Assembly (NCBI GenBank): GCA_014898425.1
Contig: RCSZ01000004.1
Span: 1-64,000 of the forward strand
DNA length: 64,000 bases
Direction of reading: 5' to 3'
Source of the DNA: Botryotinia globosa
Taxonomy: Eukaryota; Ascomycota; Leotiomycetes; Helotiales; Sclerotiniaceae
The translations under genes were made by a program, and so were the position numbers. Of this stretch, positions 47,365 through 60,129 are shown one piece after another. The notes below the pieces were generated by a model. The model was not told the DNA's origin. It did not search any database and saw only the letters and a program-made list of their open reading frames with translations. Positions within the stretch are counted from its first letter, which is position 1. Each line of letters begins with the position of its first letter.

Positions 47365-49488
47365 TTATATAACTCCCATTACCCCCGCTAAGAGATCGCC
47401 TATTTGTTGTCTCTTGTCTCCTCTAACTTTCCTACGCTTGCTTGGTCGAGATCCTGAGCTATTAGCTTCGTTACCTATTGTCCCATTGAGCTGCTGTTGG
47501 GATCTGACTCTAGCGATAGGTATTGTGATACGGGTATAGACGTAACCTTTTGCGCCAACTCCAAGGTTTTTGCTAGTATACTTGAGCGATCTATCACTCA
47601 TTCCGCCATCGTAGAATGGCTGATGCAAACCCGCCCGCGATGGTGTACAAAATAATTCTGGACCGAGACGAAGAGAAGCAATTGGAATAGAAGATATGAA
47701 TTCGCCGGAGACCATAGGAACAAACTCGCCGACCTTTAGGCCAGCGGCACGCAAATCTTCGTCGTTGCGAAGCTCGCTAATTCGATTGAGAGAGGTAAGG
47801 GTACGGAATTCCCAAGTTTCAAGCTCGCGATATTCTTTGCGACTGATATAATCCACAGCTTCAAAGTGGGAGAGACCGGTTCTCTTGAGTTTGGCGCGGC
47901 CAGCAGGGGTTCTTTCCATCGCTCTTACTTGCTCTTCGGCGTGAAGGTACGCGATATTTCGTGCTGCGGACTGAGATCCTCCAGTAAGTAAGGTTGGTAC
48001 ATCTGATCGAGGTGTCATTGTGATTTTGGCTTTGTCCCACAGAGGTTTAGCAGTGGATCTACGGATTGGTCTAGCCTGTGATAGTTGTTGTTAGCAATTG
48101 TTTTGTTGAAACGGCATGTGCAAAGCACGTGCTCGAGCAAGTTTAGAAAAGTTCAGAACACAAAGGTCCGTGCTCAGACTATTGCCGAGATTCTTTCAAG
48201 AGAAAAAGGGGTTCAAGGATTGAAAGAAACGACTTACAAGAAGTCCAAGACTTGCGCGCATAGCCATGATATGCTTTACACAATCTGACTGCAAGATTTC
48301 GAGTAACGCTCCATCAGGATGTATTTCCCAACCAAGTTTCTCAGCGCTGAGTTGAGCCAATTCATTGAAATCACAGTCCATAACATCGAAAACAGCTAAA
48401 GCAGGAAAGTCGTTTAGGTATTGGAAGCAATTGTTCGTGATCCCCAGGAAATTTCGAAGCTTTAAGATTCTCAAGACTTTGAATCCCTTTCCCTTCGCTG
48501 CGACTTCGCTCCAGGTTTTGATTACTCTATCTCCGAAGCTCGTATCGAACTGCTTACCGGCAGTTCTTCCACGAGGATCATGCTCTGGATTAGAAATCTC
48601 GAGAGCTACTAAGTTAACAAGTGTAGATAATTCGACCATGTTCGAAGTACTGAATGCAGTGGTAATGGATAAGTATGCAAGAAAGTCGAAAGTAGTTGAT
48701 TTGAGTGGTTTCGTGTAGACAGACAAGGACGGTACTGGCTCTGCGACAGAACCACTATATCGAAATTGGTTTAAAATGGCACCTTCTTGTCGATCGAGAG
48801 CTTTTGAAAAAGCCTTCCAAGTATTAAAACTGTAGACACATCTACACCCAGGAGATCAGCTAAACTCAATACTTGTATGCAAGGTAGTTTTGAAGTATCT
48901 GGAATCTTGTGCTCTACAATAAAGAATGTGCAGGCTCTTTTTGCAGCAATCCTGGATTTAAGAGTAGAGTAAGGAGAAAGAATGATAAAACTAACCTCTT
49001 TGATAGTTCCCGCCAAAGAAACTCGAGCTGCGTTGAAGGCATGTTTTTGATGGTTTCATAGGTAATACTGCCAACGTTCTTTACAATCGAATCGACCGAA
49101 AGTTGCATTAAACGTGGTACACGAGGTTTTTTACGTTTAAATTGTGCAGTGATTGCTTCTCCAGCAGTGAACTCTTGATCGTCATCAGATTCTTCCCAGT
49201 TTGCTTCTAGAAGTTCCCTAATAGTCTGTCAGATTCCATTTTATGAGAAAAATTGGCGTGGGAGAGGGGGCCAGCATACTCAAATTGAGAATCCCAATGA
49301 TAATCCGAGACTTGGAGTTCGCGTGAAGTTGTTTCCTGAGATACCAGACCGGAATCTGGGTCAATTATTCGTCTAGGCCCATCTAAGATGCCACGTGGAA
49401 GAGCAATAGAGGGCTTAAGAAGATGAAGTCCTCGAGCGCGCTGGCTCTGCTCACGGAAGTAGCCATTCATTCTCGTGGTTAGTGACAT
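47365..49488 (-). CDS. Conserved ascomycete protein with leucine-rich segments, apparent frameshift
   Basis: Exons: 49488-49280, 49217-48996, 48951 onward to about 48238 and 48075-47365. Introns: 62 bp, 44 bp, and 162 bp before the last exon. The protein starts MSLTTRMNGYFREQSQRARG and ends in a basic segment (RPSKRRKVRGDKR), a possible nuclear signal. Leu-rich stretches (LPCIQVLSLADLLG, LVALEISNPEHD, VLRILKLRNFLGI) suggest LRR-like repeats. In exon 3 the frame up to LADLLGVDV must move to the frame reading NTWKAFSKALDRQEG near 48835-48845. There GATGTGTCTAC could come from GATGTCTAC by duplication of TG. No canonical intron fits. So it is either a pseudogene, an assembly error, or has an unusual intron. 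Function unknown; the family is conserved in Pezizomycotina as far as I recognise it. Confidence 0.6.
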
Positions 49489-51502
49489 ACTCGTGATGGA
49501 TTTTCTTGTAATGAGGCGCCTGGGTATATGAAAGACTGGTGACTGCAGTAATTGGGAGAGGCTTTTGAAAGATATGATTCCTCGTTCTCAGGTCACATAG
49601 AGAAAGATCTTCTGCGATTTGCTAAATAAATTTGACGATTGTAGCGGCAGAAGACTTTGGGTCTTTCAGTGGGTTGTTTGGTAAGATGAATTTGGTTGTG
49701 AAGGGGATTCGAATAGATCTGGATATAGCTTGCGACTGTAGCATAGAAGACTGAATGATCAGTTGCTAACTAGGTGTTCAAACTATTTCTCGAGCCAATT
49801 AGATTGCCAGGTGTGATACTGAGAGGAAGATTTGGCCGAAAGAAGTCTTTCTTTAATGGCGACTGGGATCCTTATTCCAGAAGGAAATCTGCAGAAGACA
49901 GAGCTCGATCAATGAGTCTGTAGCACAGTGGAAAAGGAATTTAATGAACTCAGACCGCCAATACAAAAAAGTGGAAATGAGACAAATTAAAAATCCAGAA
50001 CTTTTGAGTTCCAGGGGAGAATCCACTGCGAATATTTGGAGTCCAAGAGTCTAGCGTACAATATTAAAAAGTGTCAAAGTAGAAGAGAACAGGACGGGTT
50101 GAAACTTGATAATGAGAAAACGGAAAAGGCGGCAATGAGGTGTCGATTGTTATGGCAATTCAATTGAAATTGATGCCTTAGGAAATCAGACTCGCTTTGC
50201 CTTACCTTGCCTCGCCTCCGAACGTCTTCTGAAGATTCGTATGATTCGTATCATCCCTTCAAGGTTCTCTATCGTTTCATTTTCTAACTCAGTCTAAAAG
50301 AAGCTTTGAAAATACGCGTGTTCAACGTGAAGTTCATGATGACTCAGCATCGCGGCTAGCTTTTTCCGTCCCACCAAACACCGACCAGCTCTGAACTACA
50401 TTCAATAGATTCGAGCTTCCGACAATGGTATCTGTCAGCGTGAAGGAGCCTCAGGTGTTGTGGGCAACTTTTTCTTTTGTGAGCTTAACCAAGTGGTTTA
50501 TTGTGTCGTAGGGAATTTGGTAGTTCTTTGCCAACTCATGATCTACGAATTAACGACAAAGGCGCGAACCTTGCATAGATGAGAAAGGTGTGCGAAAAGC
50601 ATTCTCTATGCTCTTTATCGATGACTCAAGAACCTTTCAGATAGAATGGATTCATTTAATGATGTTCCGGGCACACATCTTGACTCTTTATGAAGCAGCT
50701 AGAGAGTTTTCTATCCCGCTTGACAAGATCTTTCAAGCATGGTTGTGGTACAGGTTCTGTTATCTGAAAGGGAAAGGTTGAGATGTAAGGGGCAGGATTT
50801 GAGGTCTATATAGCACCCGCTTCATTGTGGTCCTGGTCACATGTGAATGGTGTGAGCCAAAAGGTTGAGTGAAGGGTAAGCGCCCCGATTCCATATGGCC
50901 ATCGGTCCGTCGGATCATTGCCGCTAGATCGGTGATCATTCTCAACATTGAATCATAAGATTGAATTGAAAAAGCCACGAAGCCGAGTAGTAAAGATTTG
51001 TACCTGAATGACGTGATGATTTTGACGAATTGCTTGAGTCGATGTTTAGCTGCAGTCGGTCCTTGGAGTTTGAAAGGGTGTCGTTAAAATCTGTAGTGTC
51101 GAGGACGAAAGACTGTGAGTGAGGGAGGGATAACCGCTGGTTTGTGTAGCCTTACTTTTGATACTGCGACCAAGAGTGATGCTGATACTAGCAGTTTACT
51201 TGCAGGCGGCCTATGTGGAGACCCATCTGGGTGGAGGTAGCTTGTTGTCAGACGCAGAACCCCTCAGGACCTTATATCTTCAAAATTCAAATTTCGAGAA
51301 AGAATTGTATATATGCAACGAATGCAGTACTCCTCATTCACTATAAACTTCTTTGGTGCCATAAAAGTTCAATGTTCAAAATGGTTTCTATAGGAAACCA
51401 ATGTTCTAAGATAACCCGTTTCCAACATCCGATCATTTATTCTTCGGATTTCTTCCCATCTCCATTCGATCATATTTCTCGAAGTATTCTAGGCTACCTA
51501 TG
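49489..51502. other. Intergenic, no gene seen
   Basis: 5' flank of the leucine-rich gene and 3' flank of the chitinase gene. Short open frames (50590-50781 and others, GTG starts) lack recognised motifs. Confidence 0.4.
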
Positions 51503-53379
51503 CTAAAGCCCGTTCCTCAAATTCTCATACTTACTCCCTGGATACTGAATACAATTCTTGCTTTGCTCCAAAGTGCCCAAAACGCTGACCACATTATGAA
51601 TTAGAGACCTTTCTGGCTCTGGATGATCGGCCGAAGATTCCCACCACTGTTTCATTTGGGTTAGTGACATGATGCAAGCGAATATGGGGGGAAACATACC
51701 ATAGCACCACCAAGACCTCTTTGCTTGATGTAGTGAGCCTTTCTGCGGGCGATCTCGACTGTGTCGTACGATATGAGGGTTTTTGTATTTTCATTGTACG
51801 CTTTATGGTCTGTTAGCGTTTCCTTCCTATCTAGTCGCATCAAAATATCCACCCGTAGTGCTATTTTAGATTTATTCTTCTTTCAAAGATCAAGGAAATG
51901 CATCAAATGTTGAAAAACGCAGGGGAAGAAAATGACCAACTCACAATAACTTGCACAGGTTTCCTCATCCACAAATTCCCTCGCACCTTCCTGTGGTAAC
52001 TTTTTGAAATCATGTACGCCATTTTCCCAAGTGCCCTCTCCCACCCCATTAAACGGCTGTCCCAATCCGTCAGTCCCCTGGAAGGCCCTCCCATAAATCG
52101 GCATTCCAAGTACAATTTTATGGCTATGTACTCCTTTGGCCTCGTATGCCCTGACTGCATTTTCTGTATTATACGGCGTGGAATTTGGGTTATATTGGCT
52201 AGCATGCACATTTGCTTGGTGTCCTGCAACACTATCCCACGATCCCGCATAGTCGTATGCCATTAAGTTCCAGAAGTCGAGATATTGGTTCATGCCGTAA
52301 ATATCCATGTTATTGTAATTTTGAGGACCAGCTGGACATGCTACCGTAAGTTCAAAGTGGTGGGGTGTAGGGAGAGTGTTAGAATAACGGTCCATGGCTT
52401 CCCTACATTCCCTCAACAAAAGAACGTAATCTCGGGCTTCCTCGGCGTTTTTGGGATATTCCCAATCGATGTCAATTCCATCGAATCCCAAATTCCTTAT
52501 CAAATCCACTGCACTCTCTGCAAACTTTCTTCTTCCACTCTCCGTTGACGCTGGTTGGGCGAAATTGGAGGAATAGGTCCAGCCACCAACACTAAGCAAT
52601 ATCTTCAAAGATCGATTTCGTGATTTGAGGATATTGAGTTGCTTCAAGCAACCGTATAAATTAGTACCAACATCATTCCATGAATCGCCTTCGAAATGAA
52701 TATCAGTGTCGGCCCAGCCGTCAGTCATATATACCTCGCCAGAATCTGGACGGACATTGGCGAATGCGTAGAGAATATGGGTTAATTTCTCGGCAGGGAG
52801 ATCTTGGGGAAAATGTTTGCGGCCGTAGATTGCCCACTGCGTGATGTCAGTCTATGTCTTGCCATATCATCGTTATAATGTTGTCATCTCTCTTTCTCCG
52901 TTAAAATCACGAGATCATCGTGTACACTTGTACAGCAACGCACCGTCGTCCTGCCATGTCTGAAGACAGAGAGAAACTGACAGGTCGTTTTCTTTCCCAT
53001 TTCCATTGTCCGGGTTGACCCTCGGAAAGGAACTCGATTTTTCATCCCATGTCTTTGAGGCGTCAAGTCTCTAACCCACTCAGAATCCCAATTACCCCCC
53101 GCCCCCAGATAATACCAAAGAAGAGTGAAGCAAGCCACATACATTTACAAAATACGCCACGGCGCGATATCCATTACCACCACCCATATTGTCTCCTAAA
53201 CCTAGTTCTATTTCCCCTTCGCCGATAGTTTCTAGGTCTCCTTTACTCTCCTCGCCCGATCCTAGATCAAGTCCAGCGATTTCCCACGTTCCAGGTCCGT
53301 TTCGCAGCGTGATTAGGAGAGCTACAAAGAATGCAAATAAAGGGAGTGAGAATAGTATAATCTTTTTAACGTGCGCCAC
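51503..53379 (-). CDS. GH18 chitinase (class V type) with N-terminal membrane anchor
   Basis: Exons: about 53379-53143, 52836-51945, 51800-51700 and 51646-51503. Introns are 306, 144 and 53 bp, giving about 457 aa as read. Core motifs: [18 protein letters not shown] at the first barrel strand, [22 protein letters not shown] (DxxDxDxE, catalytic Glu about 205), [12 protein letters not shown] and [10 protein letters not shown]. It hydrolyses beta-1,4-GlcNAc links in chitin, for cell-wall remodelling. A hydrophobic segment near the N-terminus ([16 protein letters not shown]) is preceded by two Lys and suggests a type II anchor rather than a cleaved signal. The open frame upstream has no ATG: the first in-frame candidate is GTG at 53379, so a short 5' exon is probably missing. 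The 306-bp first intron is unusually long for this window. Confidence 0.85.
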
Positions 53380-54097
53380 TTTGACTGTCTTGTTCGATTC
53401 CTTTTTTAAAGAGATGATAGCTGGAGATGCTTTTAATATGAGTTATTTTGGATGTGGAGTACGTCAAATGGTCTTGGAGTCAGCAGCTGATAGAAAGTGG
53501 CTGTGATCTTGTCAAATGTGTTTGGTTGGTGACAGATGTCCAGTACCTAGGTACCGCGAGTATCCATATCCAATGGATCCCCGCAGGGCTGAGTGAAGCT
53601 ATGACGAAAAGACTACAAGGGTTATGAGGGGCAACTTTGTACACGTTGATGCGCATGTTTAGGATTTCTGGGCAATAATTCTGTGTTTTACTTTACTCCA
53701 ATGGTTCAGAGCAATTGCGAATGTGATGTGCTTCTGAATGCATGGGCTTTCTCAGAATAATTTGTCTTGTTTCAGTCATTGATTGATTTTTTTTTATTTG
53801 TAGTTTCTGGCCCAACCATCTTAGTCTCGCTGCGAGTGATAATTAGGTCTACAAAGCTATATTCGTCCGACATACTCGTAAGTAAATACCACCCCCCCAA
53901 CGCTCCTACTCTGCTCACATAAAAAACCCAAAAGCTTAGCATATGTAGAAAAATATGTCTCGCAGCCTCGTATAAGTCCACATTTCCTACGGGTATCCAC
54001 TGTATCTTGGCCTTCGTGGCGCCACGGATGAGCATCGTGGCTGAAGCTGATGTATCCATTTCTCCTGTGCTGTCGTGATCATGTGTATTCATATACC
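53380..54097. other. Intergenic, chitinase 5' flank, no gene seen
   Basis: It should hold the missing start exon and promoter of the chitinase gene. No other coding feature is recognisable. Confidence 0.4.
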
Positions 54098-55042
54098 TCA
54101 TCGCTCCTTTGTTGTATTCTTAGGCGGCTGATAAACCACCATCGATCTCCCTTTGATATCCTCGCTAGAGCAAACCTCTGGATTCGGCAACAACTTCCTA
54201 TAAGTTTCTTCCTTTGGATCTTGCCTCTGTCTCAAGAAACTATGTATTCGTTCCTCCCTACTCCCAAAAGTATACCTCGTCTCTTTCCTTCTCTGCCTCA
54301 AATCCTTACTCATCCTATCATGCAAAGTATCTCTCTGTTCCAAGAATTTTGCCGAATAGTTATCCAACCTCGTCAGTTGTCCCAATCCACCTACCGCCAC
54401 AAAAATTGCGATTAACAAGACAAATGCACCATTTGATACGAATTGGGGTTTCTGTTCTCCTTTGACATCACGGCTGTACCATTTCTCCCAATCTTCCCAG
54501 GTAGCATTTTGACTGGGTCCACCGGGACCTGCCCATCCATGATTCTCACCATGTTTATCGCGAGGATCGAGGACTTCGGGCCGTCCATTCCAACCTGCTC
54601 CATATGTATCGTATGCACTCCGTTTTATGGGATCTGAAAGAATATCGTTGGCTGCAATAATCAATCTGTATCGCGAGAGTTTCGTATCATAGTCCAATCC
54701 ATCATTAGTATCGATGCCATGTTTATCTGGATGATAGAGTTTCACCAATTCGTAAAAGCGTCGTTTAGAATAGGGAGATCCTTTCTTTTGGTTGAAGATT
54801 TGGTAGGGTGTTGGAACCGCACATGCGGATGTCAGTTCAGGCCATTGTAATCCACCGTGTTGATTTGCGCTTCGTCCGTCGGAGACGATGGCATATTTTC
54901 GTCGTTGTGAGCGATGTTGTGGTTGATGGTTTTGGGATGTGAAGAGGGAACGAGATAGTGACGTCGTCGATGTGCGGGGAAATGCATAATAGCATTGCAA
55001 ATTACTGCATGATGAAATCAAAATTCCCGACCTCTTGAGCAT
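54098..55042 (-). CDS. J-domain (DnaJ) protein, probably mitochondrial, one TM
   Basis: A single-exon frame of 314 aa from the ATG at 55042 (MLKRSGILISSC). The longer frame upstream starts with GTG only. The N-terminus is rich in Arg/Ser without acids, as in mitochondrial presequences. The J domain covers about residues 78-150: TPYQIFNQ, RFYELVKLYHPDKHG (HPD about 104-106), YRLIIAANDILSDPIKR and SAYDTYGAGW. A likely TM segment follows (GAFVLLIAIFVAVGGLGQL), then a basic tail rich in Arg and Lys. J domains stimulate Hsp70 ATPase. With one TM this resembles fungal J-protein co-chaperones of the mitochondrial inner membrane, but the exact partner is not known. Confidence 0.85.
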   Translation of the reverse strand: MLKRSGILISSCSNLQCYYAFPRTSTTSLSRSLFTSQNHQPQHRSQRRKYAIVSDGRSANQHGGLQWPELTSACAVPTPYQIFNQKKGSPYSKRRFYELVKLYHPDKHGIDTNDGLDYDTKLSRYRLIIAANDILSDPIKRSAYDTYGAGWNGRPEVLDPRDKHGENHGWAGPGGPSQNATWEDWEKWYSRDVKGEQKPQFVSNGAFVLLIAIFVAVGGLGQLTRLDNYSAKFLEQRDTLHDRMSKDLRQRRKETRYTFGSREERIHSFLRQRQDPKEETYRKLLPNPEVCSSEDIKGRSMVVYQPPKNTTKER

Positions 55043-58000
55043 ACTGTAATTGATGCAAAGAGCCAGTATGAGTACTGGCACAATTTGACCATTTCGATAT
55101 GGAGGATGAAGGGACGTTGATATTGTATGAGGGTTTGTTCGGTTCTACTATCGATATCGACGCTTCCTCGGAAGCTTGTCTAGATCATTAATCTAAAGTA
55201 TGGTGACCCTTTCAGACATCTTGCGACGACTCTACAAACCACAATATTTGACACACTTTTGACAATGCACATGTAGACTTGACAAAAATGATTCTTACTG
55301 ATATTGAGTATCATGTTTTGGTGTTGCTTTTTTCCAAACAGGAAAAAAAATCTAGCATGAATTTTACGCCTATACCAGAATATGAGATGCAGTTTTCTTA
55401 CTCGCTATCGCTGTTACTATGACTTGGTCTCATACATTCCACACGCCGAAATTCCATATGCCTTGTGAAGGAGGAGGGAGCATTGTGTACTTATATCACA
55501 TTAGTGAGTTTTCCGAAAGTTGGTGGTCTTTTCACATATGAATTATAATTGCCAACTCACTCAAATGTATCTTCAATTGGCTCCAAGAATATTGTTCTCT
55601 CTGATGCAATATACCAATTCTATGTGACAAACATGACTGTAGACCCCTTTGGATTTGTCCGGAAAGGTAAGATTCCATGTCTTTATATCTTTTAGACTGA
55701 CGGTTACTTGAAGCTTTCATCTCTATGTTGGCGTAACTCTATAACGATGGGTTTTGTGGGCATCTTCTAGTTACTTCATATTTATCATTAGTCAGGATTT
55801 TGCAAGCGAGGGGGTAGAGGTAAAAAGTCGATGTGTAAGAATCATGTAGTAGATCCAAGACAAACATCATGCGTGGGGAAGAGGGCGAACGTATGCATGC
55901 ATCTAGCTCTGAGACTATGAAGTAAAGCTGGTGGACAAAAACGATGAGAGGGAATTCATAGCAGACAGGCACCATTTGAGAAGGGGAATGGAGCACTTAC
56001 CAATGAAGAAAGCAAGGGAGCACAAGTCTTCATGTGGGAAAGGAAGGAAGTAAGAGAATTATTGGAGTAGGGTCGAAATCCAGGTTGAGTATCTATATTT
56101 GATTGAGCGTTACGGGAAAATGTCTTGCGCTTGTCTTTCGTCAATCTTTACCTATTGCTTTCGAAACTTTTGACTCTCCGGTACCTTGACCGAACGACTC
56201 GGAGTCCTCGGGAGAGGTTTGTCAGTCTGACTGAAGGTTCTTGACTGGAAGGTCTCAAACTATCTAAGCCTGTCCAAGATTCTGAAGCTTTCGTCTACTT
56301 GTCTCTTGGCTTAAGCTTACTACCCTTTGGGCTTCTCCATGTCATACAAGTATTCTGACTCTTCTTATTACTCAGTATAGATTGCCTTCCTTGTCTCCCT
56401 TATTTTCAGTGTATGTATTCCCTCAATCCAATTCGGTTCAACTGCTCAGAATCCATCCCGTTCCGCTTCGACTTATCGGTACGCCACAAACCCTATTTCA
56501 CCACCAAACCAGTTGTACAAACCGCCAAAGCGCCTCCAAGAGGTTGCACAATGACAATCTGGGGTACAGTGACCTCCCAGCCGGTATATATATGAAACAC
56601 TACAGGGGCGCTGCATGACTTGTAGCACGCAAGGAAGATACATAGGCAAATACAAGATGACAATCGGAACTTCCCAAAATGTTGTATACATGGGATTTAA
56701 TAGTACTTGCTAGTCCTATATGTGTTGTGCAAGTTGTCGGGTCGGAAGAAAGGGGTGAGATGTTCTGGAAGTGGGGTCGGTATGTACAAGCGGATGGGCA
56801 AGTCGTGTGGTGAAGGAAAATGTTGGAATTTGTGGGATGTGTGCAGCTTGGGTTTGTTGAGAAAGAAAAGAGCCACGATATATGCTGTAGAATCATCGTA
56901 GGACAGGCCGCGGTCCGAGTACTTATAGGGTGAATAGAAAACTGGCAAGGTTCCATTAGGTCAGAGCTGGTCAATTCATTTCAGCTGGACCTGAGATTTG
57001 CTAATCGCGGATTTTAGATACTTCGATGGAGATCTTTGAGCACCGCATTAATGTAACCCCTATGACTGAACTCCAGAAGTGAGGGCTAGCCGCCTTCGCG
57101 GTTTTGGCTATGATGACGTGACATAAGGAAGATCGAAATTTTGATTGCAAAAATCTTAAGTATCAGTGTGTCATCGTTTACCTATCTGCCAGACACATAC
57201 ATTCTAGTTATGTGCTGGAAGCTTGAATAGGAGAAGCTTTAATGTTCAAACTTTGTATCGGTGATCCCCGTGTCTCGCAGTCAATGTGGACTATGTTCAA
57301 CGGAAGTGGTCCGCGCCTTAAGGTTACATATATGCTGATAACTTGATATGAAAGGAGGAGATGTGAGTGTAGATGCAGATGCAGATGCAGATGCGGATCC
57401 AGATGCAAACGCAGACGCAAGTAAAAATGGAGTCCGCAAACCAGGGATTTATGAGAAGTGGATTCAGTGGAGGCACAACGATAACCACCATATGAACACC
57501 GAATCTCCCATAATGCCATTTTTCACTTTATCGCGCGTCTTGCGAGATTAGAAGCGGCTATTAGAAATTGTGGATATATTATGGAACCATACTGCCGTGA
57601 ACATGCGAGGTATACTCCATAGATGTATGCCCTTGCATGCCCACAGAGTAGGACATACTGTAATCACAATGGCGAGCCGAACCTCGAGGTTGAACCTCGG
57701 AACGAGATAGAAGTGGCCTGTCAGTATCGAAAACGTTACCCTTTATTATTAAGCTTGTCGTCTTGTCAATGTAAAGTTAAACAACACCAAAACGTTCAAT
57801 CGTCCGAGACATTTTAGACAAATCGTGTATTAATTGGCTCGCTGGTCAGTGACATCCATGATTTGATTAGAGATGATCTACAAAAGAGAAGTCAACGAAG
57901 GCTTTTCGAGGGAAGGAGGACGATGATATCATGAATGCTGATCTATAGTCGTAATACTGGCAGAATTCGGTTCGGTTGTTGAGGATGAAGGGGAAGATGA

Positions 58001-59999
58001 GGAAGTGTGGTAGCCTACAGAGTACACATCTGCTGTATGAAGTGGACTCATGAGACAGGCAACTTGCTGATTCATGCGAGTCTATAAAAGCTACTCAAGC
58101 ACAGCAAAAGAATTGTTTAAGATCGGAGATACTGTACGTACATAGATCAGTAGGAATCCTTTTAAGAGTCAAGACAGCACATATCGTAGGGCAGAACAAG
58201 AATACACCTTCGATCATATAACTCATCTGTGATCACCAACGAGGTACTTCCTTCTTGAATCCTGGGTGGTTTTCTGAACACATGATCAACAAAATGATGC
58301 GCACGGCCTATCTTTAATCTCAGTCAAGCAAGTAAAACTACCCAAATACCCCTGAAATGTCCACAAAGGGAATCGAATGGGGATGGCGTTGATGTCTTTT
58401 CCTCCGCAAATGCTTTAGAATGGTTTGGCATATCAAAAAGAGTTTAGTGTACGGATTTTGTGAACCATTTGAGGTCGAGTGGTTCGGCCGACTGATAAAA
58501 TAGGTGTTGTTGCTCCTTTAGAGCATGAACGTATTGGGGGAGTAATTCCTGATGCACAAATGCCAGCCAGGTATTCGAAAGGCTCCAAATGTTGGGAAGC
58601 AAGCTGGATCAGGAAGTATGTGGAGTTGATGGCGTTCCAAAGAATAAGAACACCTTGACGATGCTGCAGAAGTCTGCCACGCCCTTCCACGGGTGAGAAC
58701 TCAAAGAGTGGGAATCGAGGGAAACAGAACCATATCTGTTTTACCCCCTTAGGTTAGAAGTTAGAAGCGGGTACTGCGGAGAACAACTGCGGTGCCACAT
58801 TGAAAGATCGCCATTTGATCGGTTCATAGTATGTAGAGTTCCTATCGCTTCGCGGCCAGGGATTTTTAGTCAGGTACAAAGATTCACGAAGAAGCACGAG
58901 TTCCACAAAATGCTTTTAGGGTTAGCACCGATGAGGATTCAGGAACAGAACTTACAGCTATAGTTAGATATTAATTGAAGAGAAACTTGATATCGAATAT
59001 CATCATGGGATGGATCAGTTGTTGGAATCAGATTCGTATGCAGTAAGAAAGAAGTGAGGGAGGAAGGTTGGAATTCTCACCGCTTAATTAGTTTTCCTCG
59101 AATTGATTAGACCAAGTGTATAGTAAGAAGAACCATAGATCCGATTCCATCTGCTTATCCTATCGAGGTCATTGATCCTTCCCCAGGATTTATTGCGACA
59201 GAGCATCGATTCCAAATCTTATGCCATAAGGAGAACACCGCTTAGGTAGAGACGTTGTGTAAAGACAGTATCGCTCATTACCAATATCCCCAGCATCAAA
59301 GGGACCCGGCATAACAGATATGCTGCAACCAACCACTTCTTCCCAAATACTATTTTGAGGTATCTGAGTCTCAGGAAACGTGGGTTGGCTGGCGGTAGGG
59401 AATCAAAACCAAACTTGGCCAATTTTAGCTACAATTATGCTCCACTGCTGCGCCATCGAAGAATGACCTAAATGGGTGATAAGGCGATAAAATTCCACGT
59501 GCGTGTGTCGTATCGTCCTGGATGCTAACCTTGAAAGAATCCTCAGGCTGGACGGATGGATCAAGGTTGGATTCATTTCCTTGGGGCTATAGAGTCAGTA
59601 AGATGGTCGGAGAATACAAGACCGGTATTGAATGGATGTAGCCATTGTAATTCATGCGGGTGAGAGACATTGTATGGGAGGACGAGGTAGGTGGTGGTGA
59701 AGGGAAAAGGAGGATTGTGGGCGGGACGATAAAGTGTCAATTGATATCACATTATGGATTGGATGAGTTGGAGATGATGGACAGATTGATATGGATGCTT
59801 TTGAAGATAAGGGAATTGATCGCTCGTGGTTAAATTGATAGATAGGATTGGTTGATGTTATGTGGAGGATACATTACATTTATTAGATTAGAAGGTTGGG
59901 GGTGAAAGTAGCGGTAGTTACAATTGATTAGCCTGATGATTCCAAGTACTGTAGTCTGTAACATATCGTCGATTCTTAGATGAAGCATCATGATGAGCT
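55043..59999. other. Gene-poor stretch, no supported gene
   Basis: About 5 kb in which neither strand gives a reading frame with recognisable domains or joinable exons. It includes a GATGCA hexamer run at about 57372-57420. It could hold non-coding transcripts or promoters for flanking genes. Confidence 0.45.
57372..57420. repeat. Imperfect GATGCA hexamer repeat
   Basis: About eight GATGCA-like units (GATGCA, GATGCG, GATCCA, AACGCA, GACGCA). The short Asp/Ala-rich frame at 57348-57551 comes from it. Confidence 0.85.
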
Positions 60000-60020
60000 T
60001 TACTGTAGACTCGAGGTAAA

Positions 60021-60129
60021 GGTAGGTAGGTAGGTAGGTAGGTAGGTAGGTAGGTAGGTAGGTAGGTAGGTAGGTAGGTAGGTAGGTAGGTAGGTAGGTA
60101 GGTAGGTAGGTAGGTAGGTAGGTAGGTAG
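60021..60129. repeat. Tetranucleotide microsatellite (GGTA)n
   Basis: A run of about 27 perfect GGTA units. GGTAGG motifs also occur singly over the next 100 bases. Confidence 0.95.
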
